DNA from: JBKHHU01 sp046539045
GTDB lineage: Bacteria; Planctomycetota; Phycisphaerae; SM23-33
DNA length: 8,533 nucleotides
NCBI GenBank assembly: GCA_046539045.1
Contig: JBKHHU010000152.1
Span: 1-8,533, forward strand
Reading direction: 5' to 3'
The position numbers and the translations under genes were made by a program. The notes beneath the pieces were generated by a model. That model saw nothing but the letters and a program-made list of their open reading frames with translations. It made no database searches and was not told where the DNA came from. Positions 1-5,356 of the stretch are shown here, piece by piece (position 1 is the first letter of the stretch; every line of letters starts with the position of its first letter).

Positions 1-55
1 ACACCCGAGCCTTTGCTTTGTCCAATTAACCAGTCGACCAGTCAACCGATCAACC
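1..55. repeat. 55-bp direct repeat, copy 1 (at window edge)
   Basis: These 55 bases are identical to positions 171-225, giving a direct repeat with a 170-bp period. The match stops at position 56 (g here, a in the second copy). On the left it is limited only by the window edge, so it may be longer. The copy ends in a series of 8-bp units starting at 28: AACCAGTC, GACCAGTC, AACCGATC, then a diverged AACCGGTT. The last unit forms part of a perfect 10-bp palindrome, CAACCGGTTG, at 51-60. No coding potential is evident. Function unknown. Confidence 0.93.
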
Positions 56-170
56 GGTTGCCGTCTTCGGCAATAGGCGCGGGGGCTTGTCGGGCATGCT
101 GACCAGTGGCGATTCTTAGCCGCGAACTGCGCGAACTACACGAACTTCTCCCTGAGATACTACAAGCCGC
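56..170. other. Non-coding spacer between the two 55-bp repeats
   Basis: This stretch lies downstream of nadA and separates the two 55-bp repeats. I find no plausible gene on either strand: the only plus-strand ATG (at about 96) gives seven codons before a stop. I see no convincing rho-independent terminator for the nadA transcript, since no GC-rich stem is followed by a T run on the minus strand. The only structure found is the 9-bp tandem repeat at 121-147. Confidence 0.7.
121..147. repeat. 9-bp tandem repeat, three units
   Basis: Three consecutive 9-bp units are present: CGCGAACTG, CGCGAACTA and CACGAACTT. They share the core CGAACT at the same phase. The array lies between the two 55-bp repeats and differs from the 8-bp series within them. 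It is non-coding, and its function is unknown. Short imperfect arrays like this commonly vary in copy number between strains. Confidence 0.75.
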
Positions 171-225
171 ACACCCGAGCCTTTGCTTTGTCCAATTAAC
201 CAGTCGACCAGTCAACCGATCAACC
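171..225. repeat. 55-bp direct repeat, copy 2
   Basis: This is an exact copy of positions 1-55, base for base. After 225 the two copies diverge: this one continues with two further 8-bp units towards the nadA stop codon, while copy 1 runs into a palindrome. The shared part has a unique-looking 27-bp head beginning ACACCCGAGC, followed by the 8-bp series. That head-plus-array structure suggests a 170-bp repeat unit rather than two independent short tandem arrays. Confidence 0.95.
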
Positions 226-237
226 AGTCAACCAATC
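198..237. repeat. 8-bp tandem repeat, five units
   Basis: Five head-to-tail 8-bp units occur here: AACCAGTC, GACCAGTC, AACCGATC, AACCAGTC, AACCAATC. The consensus is roughly AACCRRTC, and each unit differs from it by at most one or two bases. The array ends four bases before the nadA stop codon region, so it lies immediately 3' of that minus-strand gene. It overlaps the end of the 55-bp repeat and extends past it. Confidence 0.88.
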
Positions 238-241
238 CCCC

Positions 242-1378
242 TCACTTCTTCTTCGTGATTCCCGACACGGCTCGGATATCAATCATGCGCTGCAGGGCGA
301 TCCGGGCGTCGGCGGCGATATCTTCCGGAACGCGAATGGGGTTTCGCGGCTGATCTTGCACGAGTCCGTCGAGCACCCACAGCAGGTGGGGCAGGTCGAT
401 GCGGGCCATCTGGATGCACGCAGCCGGGCGGTCGGACAGCAGATGAATTTCCTTGTTGTCGTACTGGTTCGCCAGCCGGTTGACCAGGTGCATTTCGGTG
501 CCGATGGCGATCCTGCTACCGGGCTCGGCCTCTTCGACGGCAGCGATAATCTGCGACGTGCTGCCCGCAGCGTCGGCCAGCTGGACCACCTCGTGCGGGG
601 CCTCCGGGTGGACGATGACGTACACGCCGGGCACCTCGTCGCGGATGCGTTTCACATCGTCCGGGAGGAACAGCTGGTGGACGTAGCAGTGCCCTTTCCA
701 GAGGATGAACTTCGCCTCGCGGATCTGCTCGCGCGTAAGCCCGCCGTCGGGAAGCGTGGGGTCATAGACCACGCAGTCGTCCAGCGAGTAACCCATGGCT
801 ACCGCAGTATTTCTGCCAAGGTGTTGGTCGGGGATGCAGAAAACCTTGTCGGCCCCCGCCCCGCCGTCGTCAGTGTCGGCCAGTGCCCACTCGAAGACAT
901 TCCGCACGTTGCTGGACGTGCAGCACGCCCCGCCGTGGCGCGCGGTGACGGATTTGATCGCCGCGGTGGAGTTAACGTAGCTGATGGGAACGATTTTCCT
1001 ATCGATCTGCCCGGCCACTTCCTCCAGCGCGGACTCCACAGCCAGGTTGTCGGCCATGTCCGCCATCGCGCAGCCGGCTCGCATGTTCGGCAGGCACACT
1101 GTCTGGTTGTCGGCGGAGAGGATATCCGCGGACTCTGCCATGAAATGCACGCCGCAGAAGACAATGTACTCGGCGTCCTCTTGCCCGCCGGCCAGTTGGG
1201 AGAGTTTCAGGCTGTCGCCCCGGAAATCGGCGAACCGGATGACCTCGTCGGTCTGGTAATGGTGGCCGAGGATGCAGAGGCGGCTGCCGAGCTGCTTCTT
1301 GCGATCGGCGATTTGCTCAGCCAGTTCGTTCGGGCCCAGCGAGGCGTATTGGCGTATCAGTTCCTGGTCGGTCGGCAT
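242..1378 (-). CDS. nadA: Quinolinate synthase NadA
   Basis: Quinolinate synthase condenses iminoaspartate with dihydroxyacetone phosphate to give quinolinate, in de novo NAD synthesis in the cytosol. It carries an oxygen-sensitive [4Fe-4S] cluster. The 378-residue product shows the family motifs in order: GHHYQ (38-42), GDSL (54-57), AGC (101-103), YVNSTA (134-139), CTSSN (153-157), PDQHLGRN (183-190), GHCYVH (229-234), HPE (257-259) and GST (272-274). By comparison with characterised NadA proteins the cluster ligands should be C103, C231 and C321, and the substrate residues H39, Y41, Y134, N136, H257 and E259 are all present. About 25 residues (roughly 197-224) precede C231 that short NadA forms lack. 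The ATG is preceded by AAGGGAG with an 8-base spacer. The gene lies 27 bp downstream of murJ on the same strand, so the two are probably co-transcribed. NadB and NadC are not in the window. Confidence 0.97.
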   Translation of the reverse strand: MPTDQELIRQYASLGPNELAEQIADRKKQLGSRLCILGHHYQTDEVIRFADFRGDSLKLSQLAGGQEDAEYIVFCGVHFMAESADILSADNQTVCLPNMRAGCAMADMADNLAVESALEEVAGQIDRKIVPISYVNSTAAIKSVTARHGGACCTSSNVRNVFEWALADTDDGGAGADKVFCIPDQHLGRNTAVAMGYSLDDCVVYDPTLPDGGLTREQIREAKFILWKGHCYVHQLFLPDDVKRIRDEVPGVYVIVHPEAPHEVVQLADAAGSTSQIIAAVEEAEPGSRIAIGTEMHLVNRLANQYDNKEIHLLSDRPAACIQMARIDLPHLLWVLDGLVQDQPRNPIRVPEDIAADARIALQRMIDIRAVSGITKKK

Positions 1379-1386
1379 GGTTGTAG

Positions 1387-1393
1387 CTCCCTT
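1387..1393 (-). promoter_or_regulatory. nadA ribosome binding site
   Basis: On the minus strand this reads AAGGGAG, 8 bases upstream of the nadA ATG at 1378. It is a good Shine-Dalgarno match and supports that start codon. It lies in the 27-bp gap after the murJ stop, which leaves little room for a separate nadA promoter. Confidence 0.7.
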
Positions 1394-1405
1394 GCGGAGA
1401 GACAG

Positions 1406-3172
1406 TCAGGCAGATTCCTCGGCATTCTCAGCCGGTTCGGGCGCCGGCGGGTCCGGCTTGCGTTTCCTCAGCGAACCGATCAATTCGCGCAATTCCGGCC
1501 CGCGGAGAATGATAGAAGTCAGAACGAACACACCCGCGCCGGAAATCACGCCCGATCCGACCCGGATCATAAGCGATACCGTCCCGGTCCCGATAGCGTT
1601 TTTAACGGCCGGGAAAAGCCATGCTTCCAGCGCGATGATCGCAGCGCCCATGGCGATCGTGGCCAGGCCCGTCCGCAGCAGACTTACGGCGATGCGCCGG
1701 AAACCGATGCGGCCCCACCGCCGCCGCAGCACCCAGATCAGCAGCAGCACATTCGTGGCGGCAGTCAGTGCCGTTGCCAGACCAATCGCAGCCGCCCCGA
1801 GCGGCGTGAACACCAGCGTCGCCACCAGCAGCATGTTCAGCCCCGCCAGGGCGCAGGAGATCCTCAGTGGGGTTTTCGTATCCTTTTGCGAGAAAAACGC
1901 CCGCAGGAGGATGTGGTTGCAGAAGTACGCCCACATGCCCAGGCAATACGCCTGCAGAATGGGTACGGTGCCCGCGACGCTTTCCCGGCTGAAATTTCCG
2001 CGGCGGGCGACCAGAGCGATGATTGGCCCGGCCAGGAGGATCAGCCCCACCCCCGACGGGATGCCCATGAACAGGCTCAGGCGCAGGGCACGGTTGGTCG
2101 CGTCCCGCAGGCCCTCGATGTTCCCCCGCCTGGCGTAGCGGCTGAATAGCGGAAACACTGCGGTCGCCAGCGAGATCGCCAGGATCCCCAGCGGAAACTG
2201 GTACAGGCGGTTGGCCGCGTAAAGCCACGTCACCACGCCCTCTTCCAGCGGTCTGCCAAGGTTCCAACCGAAAAACTCAATGCCTCCGGCCTGCTGGGAG
2301 ATCACGAATGCGTAAAACCGATCGAAGAACGCACTGAACTGCAGGATCCCCAGCGGGACCATCATCGGGAGCGTTAGCAAGGCAACCTTCCGCACCTCGC
2401 CCAGCACCGGGCGGACGTTCGGCATGGCCGCCAGCTGGACCCGCCTCAGCAGCCAGACCACGCCGACCAACTGCACCGCACCCGCGATGAGCACCGCGGC
2501 GGAGAGCACGTACAGACTCGCCTCGGTCCGACCCGGTAGCCACCACCAGGCCACGATGGCTGCGGAAATCAGCGAGATGTTCAGCAGAATCGGTGCGAAG
2601 GCAGGATAGGCAAACCGCCCCTTGCACTGCAGCGCCGCCGAGCCGAGCGCCAGAAGGCACACCGTGAACATGAACGGCAGGACGAGCATCGTCAGGCGGA
2701 TGCTGAGCGTCGCGTCGCCGCCGGGGGGGCCGAACAGCAACCAGGCGCCCAAGCCCAGCTCGCCCAGCACCGTCAGCCCCGCCAGCAGCGCCGCCAGAAC
2801 CCCCGCAGCGTTGGCCAGCATCACCCGTGCCCGGTCCCAGCCGTCGGCCTCGGCCACCTCCGTGAACACCGGAATGAACGCCGCCGACAAGGCCCCTTCC
2901 CCGAAGAGCCTGCGGAACAGGTTCGGAATCGAAAACGCCATCCAGAACGCATCGGTCTTGCCCGTCGCGCCGAAGCGCCAGATGGTAATGTCCCGCACCA
3001 GCCCCAGCAGGCGCGAGAGGACTGTGAGCCCGGCCATGATCTTGGCCGCACCGAAAAAATGCTCCCGCTCGGAATGCTCATCCTGCCCGCGAGCCGGCGC
3101 AGCGTCCGCATTCGGGGAAGGTTGCCCGTCCTCCCGGGCAGTGGTGTTCTGTTCGATTCCGTCCTGACTCAT
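1406..3172 (-). CDS. murJ: Lipid II flippase MurJ (MviN family)
   Basis: MurJ moves the peptidoglycan precursor lipid II across the inner membrane; the family is a 14-helix member of the MOP exporter superfamily. The 588-residue product has the family signature near its N-terminus: LSRLLGLVRD (52-61), TDAFWMAFSIPN (about 73-84), then LFRRLFGEGALSAAFIP. A long series of hydrophobic segments follows up to about residue 555. The last 30 or so residues are a charged, proline-rich tail (KRKPDPPAPEPAE). Residues 1-45 are a hydrophilic, probably disordered extension before the usual start of the family. I chose the ATG at 3172: the reading frame stays open to 3352, but that extension would overlap the divergent glycosyltransferase and reads unlike MurJ. 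The ribosome site is poor (GGGAG only one base before ATG). The internal ATG at 3037 (MAGLTVL) is an alternative. nadA follows after 27 bp. Confidence 0.96.
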   Translation of the reverse strand: MSQDGIEQNTTAREDGQPSPNADAAPARGQDEHSEREHFFGAAKIMAGLTVLSRLLGLVRDITIWRFGATGKTDAFWMAFSIPNLFRRLFGEGALSAAFIPVFTEVAEADGWDRARVMLANAAGVLAALLAGLTVLGELGLGAWLLFGPPGGDATLSIRLTMLVLPFMFTVCLLALGSAALQCKGRFAYPAFAPILLNISLISAAIVAWWWLPGRTEASLYVLSAAVLIAGAVQLVGVVWLLRRVQLAAMPNVRPVLGEVRKVALLTLPMMVPLGILQFSAFFDRFYAFVISQQAGGIEFFGWNLGRPLEEGVVTWLYAANRLYQFPLGILAISLATAVFPLFSRYARRGNIEGLRDATNRALRLSLFMGIPSGVGLILLAGPIIALVARRGNFSRESVAGTVPILQAYCLGMWAYFCNHILLRAFFSQKDTKTPLRISCALAGLNMLLVATLVFTPLGAAAIGLATALTAATNVLLLIWVLRRRWGRIGFRRIAVSLLRTGLATIAMGAAIIALEAWLFPAVKNAIGTGTVSLMIRVGSGVISGAGVFVLTSIILRGPELRELIGSLRKRKPDPPAPEPAENAEESA

Positions 3173-3287
3173 GCTCCCGAGGATGAGAACCGAACCGCCC
3201 GTCGATGTCAACGAACCACTGGGCAACCACCACCGGTGCCAAACGCGGAGACTTGACGAACCGGCACCCGGCGGGGACCATGTCCGC
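3173..3287. promoter_or_regulatory. Divergent intergenic region, murJ / glycosyltransferase
   Basis: This 115-bp gap separates two genes transcribed in opposite directions, so it should hold promoters for both. The minus strand has a sigma70-like candidate (3183-3211). On the plus strand TTGACG at 3253-3258 resembles a -35 box, but the hexamer 17 bases downstream (GACCAT) is a poor -10 and lies only 6 bases from the ATG, so I do not call it. A GGGGA at 3273-3277, ten bases before the glycosyltransferase ATG, is a weak ribosome site. Confidence 0.6.
3183..3211 (-). promoter_or_regulatory. Candidate sigma70-type promoter for murJ-nadA
   Basis: On the minus strand there is a perfect TTGACA (3211-3206), a 17-base spacer and TCTCAT (3188-3183), which matches TATAAT at four of six positions. 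The spacing is ideal. However, the -10 box ends only 10 bases before the murJ ATG at 3172, so a transcript starting here would have a leader of only a few bases. Either the mRNA is nearly leaderless, translation begins at a later codon, or the match is chance. Confidence 0.35.
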
Positions 3288-4439
3288 ATGAAGATCTGCC
3301 ACGTAATCACCCGGCTGATTCTGGGCGGCGCCCAGGAGAATACGATTCTCACCTGCGAGGGCCTTCACGAAAAGGGGCACGACGTGACGCTGGTGACCGG
3401 CCCTGCTTTGGGGCCCGAGGGGGAGTTGATGACCCGCGCCCGGACCGGCGGGTATGAAGTAATTGAGCTGGGCGAAATGCGCCGGGAGATCCACCCGCTG
3501 CGCGACCAGAAGACCTACAAGCGGCTGACGGAAGTTCTCGTGACGCTCCGGCCTGACGTGATGCACTCGCATTCGTCCAAGGCGGGCATTCTCGCCCGGC
3601 GGGCCGCGATGAAGGTCGGCGGGATGAAGATCGTCCACACCATTCATGGCCTGCCGTTTCACCCGTACCAGAACTGGGTGAGCAACCGGCTCTACATCGC
3701 GTTGGAAAAGTACGCCGCCGCACACACCGACGCGATCCTCTCCGTCGCCGATGCGATGACGAGCAAGGCGCTGGCCGCCGGGATCGGGCGGCAGGACCTG
3801 TACCAGACCGTATACAGCGCCATGGAAGTCGATCTGTACACCGAACGAGCGGCCCCGGCCGATGTGTTCCGTCGGTCGCTCCAGTTGCCGGAAGACGCGG
3901 TGCTGGTTACGCAGGTCTCGCGTCTGGCCGAGCTGAAGGGACACGAGTACATCCTCGCCGCTGCCCGTCAGATCGACGATCCGCGGGTGCATTTCTGCTT
4001 CGTCGGCGACGGGGCGCTGCGGGAATTGATCGAGGCGGACATTCGCGACGCCGGCCTGGCCGACCGGTTCCACCTGACCGGCCTGCTCCCACCGGAGCAG
4101 ATTCCCCAGGTCATGCACGGGACCGATATCCTCGTGCACTGCTCTTTGCGGGAAGGCCTGGCGCGGACGCTTCCGCAGGCGATGCTGGCGGGCAAGCCGG
4201 TTGTCAGCTTCGACATCGACGGAGCCGGCGAGGTGGTCACCCCCGACACGGGCATCCTGCTGGAACCGAAGGATATGGACGGTCTGGCCGAGGCAGTGCG
4301 CATACTGGCCGATTCAGCCGAACTGCGGGACAGGCTCGGCCGGGCGGGCAAAGCCCTCTGCGCCGAACGGTTCGATCACCGGAAGATGGTGGACCAGATC
4401 GAGTCGGTCTATCAGCGGATCCTGAACGACGGAGAGTAG
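3288..4439 (+). CDS. Glycosyltransferase family 4 (GT-B fold)
   Basis: The 383-residue product looks like a GT4 retaining glycosyltransferase, which transfers a sugar from a nucleotide sugar to a lipid, polysaccharide or small-molecule acceptor. The N-terminal acceptor domain opens with MKICHVITRLILGGAQENT, carrying the GGAQ loop, and contains HSHSSKAGILAR (93-104) and HTIHG (117-121). The C-terminal donor domain begins near residue 203 with VTQVSRLAELKGHEYIL, where R212 and K217 are the expected phosphate contacts. It continues with FVGDG (238-242) and SLREGLARTLPQAMLAGKPV (286-305). The usual EX7E pair is E289 and Q297, so the second acid is Gln. There is no signal peptide or membrane helix. 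The frame is open upstream to 3171, but homology begins at 3288 and an upstream start would collide with murJ. It is divergent from murJ and convergent with the HAD gene (34-bp gap). Donor and acceptor cannot be predicted; a cell-surface glycan is the likely product. Confidence 0.93.
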   Translation: MKICHVITRLILGGAQENTILTCEGLHEKGHDVTLVTGPALGPEGELMTRARTGGYEVIELGEMRREIHPLRDQKTYKRLTEVLVTLRPDVMHSHSSKAGILARRAAMKVGGMKIVHTIHGLPFHPYQNWVSNRLYIALEKYAAAHTDAILSVADAMTSKALAAGIGRQDLYQTVYSAMEVDLYTERAAPADVFRRSLQLPEDAVLVTQVSRLAELKGHEYILAAARQIDDPRVHFCFVGDGALRELIEADIRDAGLADRFHLTGLLPPEQIPQVMHGTDILVHCSLREGLARTLPQAMLAGKPVVSFDIDGAGEVVTPDTGILLEPKDMDGLAEAVRILADSAELRDRLGRAGKALCAERFDHRKMVDQIESVYQRILNDGE

Positions 4440-4473
4440 TCAGCAGGACCCGCCTTGGCGTCTACCGCAACCG

Positions 4474-5160
4474 TCATTCCTCGCCGGAGGCCAGCTCCTT
4501 GACGTCTTCGAGCGTCACGTCGGTCAGACGGTGGACGATGCGGGCAGCCGCCTGCAGAGCATCCGGTGGATAGCTGGTTTCGACGGCCAGCACGTTCATG
4601 CCTGCAGAGCGGGCGGACTGAATCCCTGCCGGAGAGTCCTCCACCACGACGCAGCGTTGCGGCTCGAGCGGCTGGGCGTGGTACTTGCGGAGCCTCTCGA
4701 GGGTCAGCCGGTATCCTTCCGGATCGGGTTTCCCGGCGGTGACGTCCTCTGCCGGCGTGATCACCTGGAAGCACTCGAGCACGCCGATGCAATCGGAGGC
4801 GAGCCTTACTTCGTCGCCCAGCGCCCCGGAACAGATCGCCAAGGGAATCCCGGCATCATGGGCGGCCCGGATTAGTTCGACGCTGCCCGGAAGCGGCTTG
4901 ATCGATTCCCGGATCATCTGCTGGACCAGCCGGGTCTTCTTCTCGGTCAGTTCGGCAATCTGTTTCTCGCCGAGCGGCCGGCCTTTGTCTTCCGAAGCGA
5001 TCTTCAGGCAATCGTGGTCGTCGTACCCGAGATACTTCGTGTAGTACTCGTCGGCAGACATTTCGATTCCCACCGACTGCAGCACCTGTTGGAAGCCTGC
5101 AAGGTGCATCGGTTCGGAATCGACCACAACCCCGTCAAAATCAAAAATCAACGCGTCCAC
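4474..5160 (-). CDS. HAD-superfamily hydrolase, beta-phosphoglucomutase-like
   Basis: This 228-residue soluble enzyme belongs to HAD subfamily I, which forms a phospho-aspartate intermediate and hydrolyses or transfers phosphate on small metabolites. All four catalytic motifs are intact. Motif I is FDFDGVVVDSEP, with nucleophile D7 and acid/base D9. Motif II is S111 (AICSG). Motif III is K144 (GKPDPEGY). Motif IV is E174/D175 (VVEDSPAGI). A helical cap lies between motifs I and II, at about residues 16-90. The cap reads YLGYDD where true beta-phosphoglucomutases have their sugar-phosphate loop, so a phosphatase on an unknown sugar phosphate or similar compound is more likely than a mutase. 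The start is GTG, supported by AAAGGA six bases upstream. It lies 196 bp downstream of the sensor kinase on the same strand and converges on the glycosyltransferase. A specific substrate cannot be named. Confidence 0.93.
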   Translation of the reverse strand: MDALIFDFDGVVVDSEPMHLAGFQQVLQSVGIEMSADEYYTKYLGYDDHDCLKIASEDKGRPLGEKQIAELTEKKTRLVQQMIRESIKPLPGSVELIRAAHDAGIPLAICSGALGDEVRLASDCIGVLECFQVITPAEDVTAGKPDPEGYRLTLERLRKYHAQPLEPQRCVVVEDSPAGIQSARSAGMNVLAVETSYPPDALQAAARIVHRLTDVTLEDVKELASGEE

Positions 5161-5166
5161 GGCAAG

Positions 5167-5172
5167 TCCTTT
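5167..5172 (-). promoter_or_regulatory. Ribosome binding site deciding a GTG start (HAD gene)
   Basis: The minus strand reads AAAGGA, six bases before the GTG at 5160. The spacing and match are good. They fix the non-ATG start at the residue immediately before the conserved DALIFDFDG beginning of HAD proteins. Confidence 0.75.
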
Positions 5173-5173
5173 G

Positions 5174-5208
5174 CTTGCAGCCGCTTATGCAACTGCTTCT
5201 ACTGCAAG
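5174..5208. repeat. 7-bp inverted repeat in the leader of the HAD gene
   Basis: CTTGCAG at 5174-5180 and CTGCAAG at 5202-5208 are perfect inverted copies separated by 21 bases. The element lies just upstream of the HAD ribosome site. It could be an operator half-site pair or a weak leader hairpin. The arms are short and the loop is long, so chance is a real possibility. It is not followed by a T run, so it is not a terminator for the kinase gene. Confidence 0.35.
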
Positions 5209-5356
5209 AGGTTCGGTCTGTTGCCCCTGCGGCGTCTTCTTCTCGTGATTCCGCACCGACCGGAACGCTCTGGCGATCCAGCTCATTTCCAAACGGGCTG
5301 CCAGGGGAGGCACTCCGAAACTGTCCCGGACTTGTACCACGCCCGGGCGGGAGGGT

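Larger units (their letters stand above)
5161..5356. other. Intergenic spacer between sensor kinase and HAD gene
   Basis: This 196-bp stretch follows the kinase stop codon and precedes the HAD start on the same strand. It contains the HAD ribosome site and the 7-bp inverted repeat. It also contains a small minus-strand frame at 5185-5286 (33 codons, starting MSWIARAF, ending in TAA) that stays open further upstream to a stop near 5364. That frame lacks a proper ribosome site and resembles no family I recognise, so I do not annotate it as a gene. I see no clear terminator or strong promoter. Confidence 0.5.

Noticed and set aside
1..241. CRISPR-like array from the repeated 55-bp sequence
   Set aside because: There are only two copies, the 115-bp spacer is far too long, the repeat itself contains an internal 8-bp tandem series, and no cas genes are present.
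356..2149. 597-codon open frame on the plus strand
   Set aside because: It lies antisense to nadA and murJ, whose products match their families along the whole length. The predicted protein is low-complexity in places (runs of Pro, Gln, His, Arg) and resembles no family. It is a product of high GC.
3253..3281. TTGACG ... GACCAT as a plus-strand promoter for the glycosyltransferase
   Set aside because: The -10 hexamer matches at only three positions and lies six bases from the ATG. Support is insufficient.
3171..3287. 39-residue upstream extension of the glycosyltransferase
   Set aside because: Family similarity begins exactly at MKICHVITR (3288). The upstream residues are unstructured and would overlap the murJ start.
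3173..3352. 60-residue upstream extension of MurJ
   Set aside because: The sequence (MRIVFSWAPP...) lacks family similarity and would run antisense into the start of the glycosyltransferase gene.
3078..4139. 353-codon minus-strand frame
   Set aside because: It is opposite the glycosyltransferase, which has intact GT4 motifs, and it also overlaps the murJ N-terminus. No recognisable domain is present.
4440..4473. Bidirectional terminator in the 34-bp convergent gap
   Set aside because: No stem of useful length with flanking A/T runs could be found.
4474..5160. Assignment of the HAD gene as beta-phosphoglucomutase (pgmB)
   Set aside because: The catalytic core fits, but the cap residues that define the mutase sugar-phosphate loop are not recognisable, so only a superfamily-level call is justified.
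5341..5356. Terminator at GCCCGGGC after the kinase stop
   Set aside because: It is a short palindrome with no loop and no downstream T run on the minus strand, so it does not fit a rho-independent terminator.
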